A stretch of 64,000 bases of DNA from Mucilaginibacter sp. KACC 22063 (GTDB taxonomy: Bacteria > Bacteroidota > Bacteroidia > Sphingobacteriales > Sphingobacteriaceae), in the NCBI RefSeq assembly GCF_028736115.1, contig NZ_CP117877.1, positions 3,844,001-3,908,000 of the forward strand. Direction: 5' to 3'. Positions 43,146-51,256 of this stretch are shown here, piece after piece (within the stretch, counting starts at the first letter, position 1; every line of letters starts with the position of its first letter). The position numbers and the translations under genes are program-made. The notes below the pieces were generated by a model that was not told the origin of the DNA, searched no databases, and worked only from the letters and a program-made list of their open reading frames with translations.

Positions 43146-44477
43146 ATGCCTATACTTAGCAAACAAGAAGCACAGGCTTTATTAAAGAAAGTGCTTAGTT
43201 ATTCAAAAGCCGACGAGTGTGAAGTTAGCTTAAGGGGTAATGACGGTGGTAATATCCGTACGGCCCTTAATGCTGTTTCAACCGCCGGTGATATCAGTAC
43301 TGTTGGCTTAGCCGTAACATCTGTTTATGGCAAAAAAGCAGGCAGTGCAACCATTAACGAGTTTGATGATGCATCGCTTGAAAAGGTAGTGCGCCGCGCA
43401 GAGGAGCTGGCACAATTAGCGCCAGAGAACCCTGAGCGTATGCCAATGCTTGGCCCGCAAACTTTTAAAGATTCTATTCAATACAACGAAAAAACAGCTG
43501 CCATAACACCAGAATCGCGTGCCGAAATGGTGGCTAAAAGTCTTGAAGTAACCAAAGCTGCTAATTTACAGGCAGCGGGTTTCCTTGAGAATACAACCAC
43601 TTTTACTGCTATAGCTAATTCGAAAGGTTTGTTTGCTTATGAAAAAACAAGCGATGTTACCTTTACCGTTACCACACGTAATGCGGCAGGCACTATATCA
43701 GGTTATGCAGCACGTGGCTTTACTGATGTAAGCAAATTGGATACGGCAAGTGCTACTAAAGTGGCCAGCCAGAAAGCGTTAAGCTCTGCCAATGCAAAAG
43801 CAATTGAGCCGGGTAAATACACCGTAATATTAGAACCTGTGGCAGGTGCGTACATGATGGAAAACATGTTCCGTTTTGATGCACGCAGCGCCGAAGAAGG
43901 TCGTAGTTTCCTGAGCAAAAGAGGTGGTGGCACCCGCTTGGGCGAAAAGCTGATGGACGATAAAGTAACCATTTACTCCGATCCTTTTAATACTGAGCTA
44001 CCAGGTTCAACCTGGAATGGTGAAGGTTTACCACTGGATAAAACTTACTGGATACAAAATGGAGAGGTTAAAAACCTGAGCTATTCGCGTTATTGGGCGC
44101 AAAAGAAAGGCGTTACACCTGTACCCGGGCCAAGCAATATCATTATGGAAGGCGGTAATACCAGCCTTGAAGAAATGATCAAAAGCACCGAGCGTGGTAT
44201 ATTGGTTTCGCGTTTGTGGTATATCCGTATGGTTGACCCACAATCGCTATTGTTAACCGGCCTTACCCGCGACGGTACTTATTACATTGAAAACGGCAAG
44301 ATCATGTTCCCGGTTAAAAACTTCCGCTTTAACGAAAGCCCTGTCATTATGCTGAATAACGTGGAAGCTTTGGGAAAACCGGAGCGTACCATCAGTGTTG
44401 AAAGCTACCGCAGCTACCTGATCCCGCCAATGAAAATCCGCGACTTTACGTTCACTTCATTGTCTGACGCAGTATAG
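43146..44477 (+). CDS. TldE/PmbA-like metalloprotease-family partner, copy 2
   Basis: 443 aa, a PmbA/TldE-type protein paralogous to 1891-3231 (same MPILSKQEAQALLKKVLSYS opening and PPMKIRDFTFTSLSDAV end). No HExxxH. Starts 5 bp after tldD copy C; together they form the C/E pair that ends the gene train. Its 3' untranslated region carries the TTTAGAAGCAAGAG stretch and a terminator that is shared with parE. Confidence 0.87.
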   Translation: MPILSKQEAQALLKKVLSYSKADECEVSLRGNDGGNIRTALNAVSTAGDISTVGLAVTSVYGKKAGSATINEFDDASLEKVVRRAEELAQLAPENPERMPMLGPQTFKDSIQYNEKTAAITPESRAEMVAKSLEVTKAANLQAAGFLENTTTFTAIANSKGLFAYEKTSDVTFTVTTRNAAGTISGYAARGFTDVSKLDTASATKVASQKALSSANAKAIEPGKYTVILEPVAGAYMMENMFRFDARSAEEGRSFLSKRGGGTRLGEKLMDDKVTIYSDPFNTELPGSTWNGEGLPLDKTYWIQNGEVKNLSYSRYWAQKKGVTPVPGPSNIIMEGGNTSLEEMIKSTERGILVSRLWYIRMVDPQSLLLTGLTRDGTYYIENGKIMFPVKNFRFNESPVIMLNNVEALGKPERTISVESYRSYLIPPMKIRDFTFTSLSDAV

Positions 44478-44511
44478 TAAGAGTTTAGAAGCAAGAGCCA
44501 AGAAACAAGAT

Positions 44512-44538
44512 AAGCTCACCTTTACGGTGGGCTTTTTT
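44512..44538 (+). terminator. Intrinsic terminator of the MoxR/TldD train (shared cassette)
   Basis: AAGCTCACC-TTTAC-GGTGGGCTT then TTTTTT. The same hairpin and the same upstream TTAGAAGCAAGAG sequence follow parE (18605-18666, minus). Confidence 0.85.
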
Positions 44539-44641
44539 AGTTTTTGTTGAGAAGCATGTCCCACTGAGCCCGTCGAAGTGCGGCATTCTTACCTACTACA
44601 CTCATGTTTCGAGAGCCTCAACATGACAACCCTTTTTTTGC

Positions 44642-44675
44642 GCCCTCTCCTTCTGGCGGGGGATTGAAGTGAGGC
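44642..44675. repeat. C/G-rich REP-like palindrome (family A)
   Basis: CCCTCTCC-TTCTGG-CGGGGG then ATTGAAGTGAGG. Resembles the copy at 34898-34926. Confidence 0.5.
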
Positions 44676-44732
44676 TTATACCTGATTTTTAACCTTTCGC
44701 ATAAGCAGATGCTGCGATGAAAGCTTGTGGAC

Positions 44733-44805
44733 GTGTCTTTCTTTTTCTCTCAAAAAGAAAGACACCAAAGAAAAAGTCGCCGCTGGCACCGCGGCCTTTG
44801 AATGG
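44733..44805 (+). repeat. 33-nt hairpin element (family C)
   Basis: Hairpin GTGTCTTTCTTTTT / AAAAAGAAAGACAC (14-bp perfect stem, CTCTC loop, 44733-44765), followed by CAAAGAAAAAGTCG, CCGCTGG, CACCGCGG and CCTTTGAATG. Same tail as the element at 32376-32446. Confidence 0.75.
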
Positions 44806-44913
44806 CATTGCTGTATCAACTCGCAAGTTACCGTCCGCGCTGATGCGGCATAGTACGGTTATGACAAGGTAGTGCGTACAACTTCTATCAATTAATATTC
44901 TTCCTGTTCCGTC

Positions 44914-44934
44914 ATGCCGAACTTGTTTCGGCAT
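44914..44934. repeat. Palindromic repeat (family D)
   Basis: Arms ATGCCGAA / TTCGGCAT around CTTGT; exact reverse complement of 18574-18594. Confidence 0.75.
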
Positions 44935-45077
44935 CACATAAACAACCTTTATGGAGTCGTAATAAGCCTAACCATTAAGTTAAAAGAGCAATTTTGTTTC
45001 TTGTATCTTGGTTCTTGAATCTTATCTCTATTGAAGCCTCTTCACAAAATTTAACACCTCGCTTGTTTTATTCTTTT

Positions 45078-45085
45078 TACTTTTG
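45078..45085 (+). promoter_or_regulatory. Candidate -7 box almost at the ATG
   Basis: TACTTTTG (TAnnTTTG) ends 4 bp before the ATG at 45090, so the transcript would be leaderless. No TTTG at -33. Confidence 0.4.
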
Positions 45086-45089
45086 CAGG

Positions 45090-45809
45090 ATGTATAAGTA
45101 TCTCATCGTGTTAATATTATGCGTAGCTGCAAAGTTTAGCTTTGCACAAAATATAGAGGGAAGGGTTTATGAGGAAAAAACACATAATGGCCTGTCAAGT
45201 ATTACGGTTACCAATACCCGCAGCGGGCAGCAAACTCAAACTTTAAAATACGGCGCTTTTGTAATAGGCGCACGTGTAAATGATATGCTGGTGTTTACAG
45301 GTGTAGGCTTTAAACCAGATACCCTGCTATTAACCGATCTGAGATTTAAGGAGGTTTACTTAACTCCTGTTTCTACCCAATTAGCCGAAGTAACAATTAA
45401 GGGGCAGGCGCAGGCTAACTCAAAGGCTACCATTATACCAAAGGATGTCGACTTCCATAACCAGACCATGCAGTACCAGATGAACCAAAACGGTAGCTAC
45501 AAAGGTGGTGTAAACCTGCGGGTATGGAGTTCTAAAAAAGGCGAGCGTGACCGAAAAAAAGAAAAAGAAATGCTGGAAAATGATAAGGTGAGTAAAGAAA
45601 TTGCACAAGCTTTCAGCGAAGAAAATCTGCAAAAATACATCCCCTTAAAGGGGCAGGAACTTAGTGGTTTTATTGTCCGCTATTCGCCAAACGTTGATAC
45701 CTACACCAGTGCCGAATTTAACCTGGCCAATTACCTGAACAAGTGCTATAAAGAATTTATGCAGTTGCCCTTATCAGAAAGAATTAAAACGGATATTTTT
45801 AACCAGTAA
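45090..45809 (+). CDS. Secreted carboxypeptidase-regulatory-like domain protein
   Basis: 239 aa from the ATG at 45090 (MYKYLIVLILCVAAKFSFAQ); the open frame before it begins 32 codons upstream, in the repeat cluster and over the promoter. Signal peptide residues 1-20. Residues about 21-100 form a CarboxypepD_reg_2-like beta domain (IEGRVYEEKTHNGLSSITVT, then LQVTGVGFKPDTLLLTDL-type strands). The C-terminal part is charged and helical with a Lys/Glu/Arg-rich stretch (KGERDRKKEKEMLEN). Exported, probably periplasmic. Its end overlaps the methyltransferase gene by 11 bp (convergent, 45799-45809). Confidence 0.75.
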   Translation: MYKYLIVLILCVAAKFSFAQNIEGRVYEEKTHNGLSSITVTNTRSGQQTQTLKYGAFVIGARVNDMLVFTGVGFKPDTLLLTDLRFKEVYLTPVSTQLAEVTIKGQAQANSKATIIPKDVDFHNQTMQYQMNQNGSYKGGVNLRVWSSKKGERDRKKEKEMLENDKVSKEIAQAFSEENLQKYIPLKGQELSGFIVRYSPNVDTYTSAEFNLANYLNKCYKEFMQLPLSERIKTDIFNQ

Positions 45810-46491
45810 CCGTAAGGCGTGTAAGATATTGCCCGTATTCATCTTCAAGCAGCACTTCCATTTTAAAACCGCATTCTTCCACTATTTGCTGTAGCTCTTT
45901 TTCATCAATATAAAGCCATTTAAACCAATCGGTTTTTTGCTGCTGATATTCATACTGGTACCAGATCTCTCCATAATATTCGTGCGTTGGGATATGGTCT
46001 TCATACAGATACGCCACGTCTGACGAATCAAATAATATTTGTCCGCCATCGGTTAATAAGGTTTTCAAATGAATCAATAAATTTTTCAATCCTTCAACTG
46101 TACCGGCAAGGCCAATACCGTTCATCAGTAGCAATAAGGTATCAAACTTCCCCTGGTTAAAGCGATAAATATCTGCTTCTAAAACCTGCTTAACGCCACG
46201 GTCTTTCATCACATGTACTGATAATGGCGAAATATCAATAGCCAGCACATCAATTTCAGGTCTTTGCTGCAATAACAAGGCGTGGCTGCCTGCACCTGCA
46301 CCAATGTCCAATACTTTACCGCGGCACTCGTTAAGGGCCAGCCATTCAATATCGGGCATGTCCTCGTCTTTCCTAAAGTAGGTGTCAATAGGCATTTCTT
46401 CTTTAGGCCCGTATTTATTATGTATCCAAAGCTTGTGTCTGGTTTGGTTGTGATAATAGCTGTAAAGTGCTTGTCCTAAAACGTCGGTCAT
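45799..46491 (-). CDS. Class I SAM-dependent methyltransferase
   Basis: 230 aa from the ATG at 46491 (MTDVLGQALYSYYHNQTRHK). The frame is open to 46554 but a minus-strand -7 box at 46500-46507 lies inside it. SAM motif I VLDIGAGAGSHALLL, then IDVLAIDISPLSVHV, and DTLLLLMNGIGL (motif II). Substrate unknown. Convergent overlap of 11 bp with the gene at 45090 and divergent from DUF92. Confidence 0.83.
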   Translation of the reverse strand: MTDVLGQALYSYYHNQTRHKLWIHNKYGPKEEMPIDTYFRKDEDMPDIEWLALNECRGKVLDIGAGAGSHALLLQQRPEIDVLAIDISPLSVHVMKDRGVKQVLEADIYRFNQGKFDTLLLLMNGIGLAGTVEGLKNLLIHLKTLLTDGGQILFDSSDVAYLYEDHIPTHEYYGEIWYQYEYQQQKTDWFKWLYIDEKELQQIVEECGFKMEVLLEDEYGQYLTRLTVTG

Positions 46492-46499
46492 AATTGATA

Positions 46500-46507
46500 C
46501 AAAGGTA
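46500..46507 (-). promoter_or_regulatory. Candidate -7 box for the methyltransferase
   Basis: Minus-strand TACCTTTG, 9 bp upstream of the ATG at 46491, giving a leader of about 4 nt. Confidence 0.5.
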
Positions 46508-46532
46508 TAGATAACATTATTGCTGCGGCTGC

Positions 46533-46540
46533 TATATTTG
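46533..46540 (+). promoter_or_regulatory. Candidate -7 box for the DUF92 gene
   Basis: TATATTTG (TAnnTTTG), 14 bp upstream of the ATG at 46554. Back-to-back with the divergent box at 46500-46507. Confidence 0.45.
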
Positions 46541-46553
46541 AATAACAATTGCA

Positions 46554-47261
46554 ATGCCTGATACTCATTACCTAATATACATCTTTCTGTTTATTGCCGC
46601 ACTGCTTAGTGTTATAACACGCAAGCTTACGTTAACCGGCGGTATTACCGGTTTTATTGTTGGCGCTTTAATATATCTTGGAGCCGGTTACAACGGCGTG
46701 TCTATGCTGGCTATCTTTTTCATTGCCGGAACGTTGGCTACCAGCTTCGGGCGCAGGCAAAAACAAACGATCAAACCTGAAAGCAGCCAGCGTACTGCGG
46801 GGCAGGTTTTTGCCAATGGTGGTGTAGCTGCAATTTTAGGATTAGGCGCATGGCTTTATCCGGAACAATCGTCAATAATGCAATTGATGATAGCTGGCAG
46901 CCTTGCCTCTGCCATTGCAGATACCTTGTCTTCAGAACTCGGCACCATTTATGGCCAGACGTTTTATAATATACTCACCTTAAAGCCAGACCAGCGCGGA
47001 CTTGATGGAGTTATCAGCTTTGAAGGCACACATATTGGCATCTGGGGTTCTGCACTTATTGGCGTTGTTTATTGCTGCAAAAATGGCGTTGATTTCAGGT
47101 TTGCTTACATCGTAGTTGCCGGTACTATAGGTAACTTAACAGATTCTGTTTTAGGTGCTAAACTCGAACGAAAGCACCTTATCGGCAACAATACCGTAAA
47201 CTTTTTAAACACGCTTACGGGTGCAATTGTATGTTTATTGCTTGCCCAGCTATTTGCATGA
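46554..47261 (+). CDS. DUF92 membrane protein (phytyl-phosphate-kinase-like)
   Basis: 235 aa, DUF92 family with about six hydrophobic segments (YLIYIFLFIAALLSVIT, GGITGFIVGALIYLGAGYNG, ASAIADTLSSELG, GVYC-type and VVAGTIGNLTDSVLGA). The DTLSSELG and TDSVLGA motifs are the family's conserved, probably nucleotide-using, pieces. Plant homologues (VTE6) phosphorylate phytyl phosphate, but in bacteria the substrate is not known. Stop overlaps the dinB ATG by 4 bp (ATGA at 47258-47261). Confidence 0.83.
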   Translation: MPDTHYLIYIFLFIAALLSVITRKLTLTGGITGFIVGALIYLGAGYNGVSMLAIFFIAGTLATSFGRRQKQTIKPESSQRTAGQVFANGGVAAILGLGAWLYPEQSSIMQLMIAGSLASAIADTLSSELGTIYGQTFYNILTLKPDQRGLDGVISFEGTHIGIWGSALIGVVYCCKNGVDFRFAYIVVAGTIGNLTDSVLGAKLERKHLIGNNTVNFLNTLTGAIVCLLLAQLFA

Positions 47262-48361
47262 CAGAAACAACCGTAAATAACGCCCTACGTAAGATCATCC
47301 ATATAGATATGGATGCCTTTTATGCATCGGTTGAGCAGCGCGACCACCCGGAATATCGTGACAAAGCGCTGGTGGTTGGCGGTTTACCCGAAGGGCGTGG
47401 TGGTGTGGTAGCTACGGCAAGTTACGAGGCTCGTAAATTCGGAATACGGTCTGCCATGCCAGCCAAGCAAGCACAAAAGCTTTGTCCGCAGGCTATTTTT
47501 ATCAGGCCGAGGTTTGCGGTTTACAAAGAGGTTTCGCAAAGCATCCGGGCTATATTTGCACGTTATACTGACCTCATCGAACCATTATCTTTAGATGAGG
47601 CTTACCTCGATGTAACAGAAGACAAGTTAGGCATAGGCTCGGCCATTGACATTGCAAAGGAGATCAAACAAGCCATTAAAGACGAGCTGAACCTAACAGC
47701 CTCGGCAGGGGTTTCCATCAATAAGTTTGTTGCCAAGATTGCATCTGATATTAATAAACCCAACGGGCTAACGTTTATCGGCCCATCGTCTATCAACAAG
47801 TTTATGGAGCAGCTACCTGTAGAAAAGTTTCATGGCGTGGGTAAGGTAACTGCCCAGAAAATGAAAAGCCTGGGGCTGCACACTGGGGCCGATCTTAAAC
47901 AGCTTAGCGAAGAAGATATGCAAAGGCATTTTGGCAAGCCCGGTAAATTTTATTACCAGATTGTCCGTGGAATTGACAATCGGCCTGTGCAACCCCACCG
48001 CGAAACAAAATCAATGGGTGCCGAAGATACTTTTGCCTACGACCTCACCGAGACAGATGAAATGCACGCCGAATTAGACAAACTGGCTAAAAAGGTTGTT
48101 GAACGCCTGCAGCGTTATAATTTAAAAGGCCGTACGGTAACCTTAAAGGTAAAGTACAGCGATTTTAAACAGATTACACGTAACCAGTCGTTCCTTACAC
48201 CTACCGGCGATTTTGAAAACATTGTTAATGCGGCAAAGCAATTATTGGCTGCTACAGAGCCCCGCAAACCTGTAAGATTATTGGGCATTTCACTTTCAAA
48301 TTTTAGCGAGCTTAATACATTGACTTCCAAACAATCCCCCGATCAGTTAAGTCTGTTTTAA
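47258..48361 (+). CDS. dinB: DNA polymerase IV (DinB)
   Basis: Error-prone Y-family polymerase for translesion synthesis, 367 aa from the ATG at 47258 (MTETTVNNALRK). Metal sites HIDMDAFYASVEQ (D17, D19) and SLDEAYLDVT (Asp and Glu), plus the finger region GGLPEGRGGVVATASYEARK and the HhH LPVEKFHGVGKVTAQKM. Ends in DQLSLF, a canonical beta-clamp-binding peptide. Coupled to DUF92 by ATGA overlap; the earlier in-frame ATG at 47231 would lie inside the upstream gene. Confidence 0.93.
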   Translation: MTETTVNNALRKIIHIDMDAFYASVEQRDHPEYRDKALVVGGLPEGRGGVVATASYEARKFGIRSAMPAKQAQKLCPQAIFIRPRFAVYKEVSQSIRAIFARYTDLIEPLSLDEAYLDVTEDKLGIGSAIDIAKEIKQAIKDELNLTASAGVSINKFVAKIASDINKPNGLTFIGPSSINKFMEQLPVEKFHGVGKVTAQKMKSLGLHTGADLKQLSEEDMQRHFGKPGKFYYQIVRGIDNRPVQPHRETKSMGAEDTFAYDLTETDEMHAELDKLAKKVVERLQRYNLKGRTVTLKVKYSDFKQITRNQSFLTPTGDFENIVNAAKQLLAATEPRKPVRLLGISLSNFSELNTLTSKQSPDQLSLF

Positions 48362-48447
48362 CATCAACTAAATTTTTCGTTAAAAATTGTTAAATCGCTT
48401 TTATTTATCGAGGAAATGAGTATTTTGTGGCTCAATCAAACCTCCGT

Positions 48448-51249
48448 ATGAGATTCACAATTTTACTCTTCCTATTCGTATGCTCATGTACGCTTCTTTC
48501 ATACTCACAAACTAAATATTCTGTTAAAGGCATGGTTGCCGACTCAAGCTCCAAACTAAAACTTGAGAACGCGACAATCTGTGTGCTGAATGCTAAAGAT
48601 TCTATTTTACAAAGCTTTACAAGAGCCAATGCCGATGGCAGCTTTGCCATTAATAATCTGAACAAAGGAAAATTTATCGTACTGATCAGTTACCCTGATT
48701 ATGCCGATTACTCGGAGCATTTTACGCTTGATTCGGTTAAAACCAGCTTTAACATGAACCGCGTTAACATGGTGCTTAAATCAAAGCTACTTGCTGAAGT
48801 TATTGTAAAGGCTGAAAAAGCCTCAATGAAAATTAAAGGCGATACCACCGAATACAATGCTAGCAGTTTTAAAGTACAGCCCAATGCTAAAGTAGAAGAC
48901 TTATTAAAGCAGCTCCCGGGTATACAGGTTGATAAAGACGGTAAGATAACGGCACAAGGGCAAACCGTAAATAAGGTACTGGTTGACGGGGAAGAATTTT
49001 TTGGTGATGACCCTACCCTGGTGACCAAAAACATACGTGCCGATATGGTGGATAAAGTGCAGCTTTATGATAAGAAAAGCGACCAGGCTGCTTTTACGGG
49101 TATAGATGACGGCAAAAAAGATAAAACCATAAACATTAAACTTAAAGACGATAAAAAGAGCGGCTACTTTGGCAAGCTTGATGGCGGCTTGGGTACTGAT
49201 AAATATTACCAGACGCAAGCCATGTTTAACCTGTTCCAGGGCAAGCAGAAGCTTTCATTATATGGCACATTGGCCAATACCGGTAAAACCGGCTTAGGCT
49301 GGCAGGACAGCCAGAAATATGGCAGTTCGAGCGCCAATATGGAGCTGATGGATGGCGGAGGCGTCTCTATTTATTTTGATGGTAATGGTGATGACCTGGA
49401 CTCGTTCGACGGCCGTTACAATGGCGAAGGTATCCCTACAGCACGTACCGGTGGCTTACACTACGATACCAAGTGGAATAATGATAAATCATCTTTAAAT
49501 ACAAATTATAAAATAGGTTCACTGGATATTAACGGAACCAAAAATATCCTTTCGCAAAACAACCTGCCAACCGGAACATTTAATAATACCAATAATCAAA
49601 GCTTTGATAAAAGTATGTTCAGGCAAAAGCTGGACGCTACCTATCAATTAAAGATAGACACTTCATCAAACTTAAAGGTGGTGGCAGATGCAACTGTGAA
49701 AAACAGCAAAACAGTAGACCGCTATGATGCCACGAGTGTAAGAGGCAACGAGGTATTATTAAATAACAGCACGCGTTCTATAGATAACAACACAGATACC
49801 AAGATCTTGCATGCTAATGTTTTCTGGAATAAAAAATTCAAGAAAAAAGGCCGTACCATTTCTGTTACAGCCGATGAGGCATACAATCAAAATGATTCGC
49901 ACGGCTTCCTTAACTCAAAGATCAATTATTACGGTAGTACCGGTGCGCTTGACAGTACACAGGTAATAGATCAAAACAAGATCAATAATGTAAAAAGTTC
50001 GGTGCTTAGCACTAACGCTGTTTATACCGAGCCTTTCACTCCTAAACTTTCACTTGCCATCAATTATGGCTTCTCATTAAACAACGCCACCTCAGATCGC
50101 CGGTCATATAATCCATCGGGTGGAGCATATACTTTGCTTGACAGCGCGCTAAGCAACAACTATAAGTTTAACCAGTATTTTAACCAGGGCGGGCTTATCC
50201 TGAATTATAGCGGCAAGAAACATATCTGGAACTTTGGTGTAAAAGCTGCGGCTGTTAATTACCATCAGGATAATTTATACAACGGCAGCGTATTCAGGCG
50301 CGATTTTGTAAACTGGAACCCACAGGCCCGATACACCTATAAATTCTCGTCGCAGTCATCTATCAATTTAAACTACAGTGGAATGACTAACCAACCAACC
50401 ATTAACCAGTTACAACCGGTTTTGGTTAATACCGATCCGCTTAATATTACAGTTGGTAATCCATTACTTAAACCTTCATTCAATAACAATTTTAGTTTAA
50501 ACTATAATTCTTATAAAGTACTAACTGAACAATACATAGGCTTTTACGGCAATTATGCGCTAATTAACAACCCGATAGTAAATAATACTACTGTTGACTC
50601 TGCAGGCCGAAGCGTTTACCAGTCAGTCAATTTTAACAAGCCTTCCAGCAATTTCAACGTCTACTTATACACCGGGAGGAAGTTTAAATCTTTAGGCGGG
50701 ATAAACATTGGCATTAATGGTGGTGCTAACGGAAACACTTCGTATAACCTTATCAACGGCGTTACCAACTATACAAAATCGGCCAACTACAACGCGTCAT
50801 TACAGATCTCGAAATACAAAGAAAAGAAGTATGATTTCTGGATAAATACCGGGCCAACATATACGGTCAGCTCATCATCTTTACAAAGCACCAATAACAA
50901 CGGCGCGGGTTTTAACACTAATGGCAGCTTTAATATTTACCTGCCGCTTAAATTCCAGATTGGTACAGACGGCGATTACCAGTACCGCGCCAAAACAGAA
51001 TCTTTCAATCAGGACTTTTCACGTTTTACCTGGAACGCACGTATCTCAAAATCATTTACCAAGCAGGATCAATTAAAGATAACACTTGCCGGATATGACC
51101 TGCTTAATCAAAACAGAGGTTTTGACAGAACGGCATTTGGAAATACCCTTACACAAACAACTTATACCAACATCAGAAGATACTTTATGCTGTCAGTAAG
51201 CTGGGATTTCAGCAAAATGGGACTTGGCGGCAAAAACGAGAAAAAATAA
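48448..51249 (+). CDS. TonB-dependent-receptor-like outer membrane beta-barrel protein
   Basis: 933 aa from the ATG at 48448 (MRFTILLFLFVCSCTLLSYS), preceded in frame by a GTG at 48427. Signal peptide residues 1-23. A carboxypeptidase-regulatory-like domain (about 24-115, KYSVKGMVADSSSKLKLENA) and a plug-like section (LKQLPGIQVDKDGKITAQGQ, then VLVDGEEFFGDDPTLVTKN) precede a long beta-barrel ending in YFMLSVSWDFS. The substrate is not evident. GLPGLI protein gene follows 7 bp later; the pairing is common in Bacteroidota. Confidence 0.88.
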   Translation: MRFTILLFLFVCSCTLLSYSQTKYSVKGMVADSSSKLKLENATICVLNAKDSILQSFTRANADGSFAINNLNKGKFIVLISYPDYADYSEHFTLDSVKTSFNMNRVNMVLKSKLLAEVIVKAEKASMKIKGDTTEYNASSFKVQPNAKVEDLLKQLPGIQVDKDGKITAQGQTVNKVLVDGEEFFGDDPTLVTKNIRADMVDKVQLYDKKSDQAAFTGIDDGKKDKTINIKLKDDKKSGYFGKLDGGLGTDKYYQTQAMFNLFQGKQKLSLYGTLANTGKTGLGWQDSQKYGSSSANMELMDGGGVSIYFDGNGDDLDSFDGRYNGEGIPTARTGGLHYDTKWNNDKSSLNTNYKIGSLDINGTKNILSQNNLPTGTFNNTNNQSFDKSMFRQKLDATYQLKIDTSSNLKVVADATVKNSKTVDRYDATSVRGNEVLLNNSTRSIDNNTDTKILHANVFWNKKFKKKGRTISVTADEAYNQNDSHGFLNSKINYYGSTGALDSTQVIDQNKINNVKSSVLSTNAVYTEPFTPKLSLAINYGFSLNNATSDRRSYNPSGGAYTLLDSALSNNYKFNQYFNQGGLILNYSGKKHIWNFGVKAAAVNYHQDNLYNGSVFRRDFVNWNPQARYTYKFSSQSSINLNYSGMTNQPTINQLQPVLVNTDPLNITVGNPLLKPSFNNNFSLNYNSYKVLTEQYIGFYGNYALINNPIVNNTTVDSAGRSVYQSVNFNKPSSNFNVYLYTGRKFKSLGGINIGINGGANGNTSYNLINGVTNYTKSANYNASLQISKYKEKKYDFWINTGPTYTVSSSSLQSTNNNGAGFNTNGSFNIYLPLKFQIGTDGDYQYRAKTESFNQDFSRFTWNARISKSFTKQDQLKITLAGYDLLNQNRGFDRTAFGNTLTQTTYTNIRRYFMLSVSWDFSKMGLGGKNEKK

Positions 51250-51256
51250 CACAGCT

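Larger units (their letters stand above)
44478..45089. other. 612-bp intergenic repeat cluster
   Basis: No credible gene. It holds, in order: the shared terminator (44512-44538), a CACTGAGCCCGTCGAAGTG palindrome near 44570, family A (44642-44675), family C (44733-44805), family D (44914-44934), a CAAGATACAAGAAAC-type stretch on the minus strand (44996-45030) and the -7 box at 45078. Confidence 0.6.

Noticed and set aside
1891..44477. TldD/TldE as maturases of a ribosomally made peptide (microcin-like)
   Set aside because: No small precursor gene, cyclodehydratase or dedicated exporter lies nearby; context favours an envelope or chaperone-linked role.
44689..44937. A minus-strand 82-residue ORF behind tldE copy 2
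   Set aside because: It lies wholly within dispersed repeats (families C and D), with no recognisable domain.
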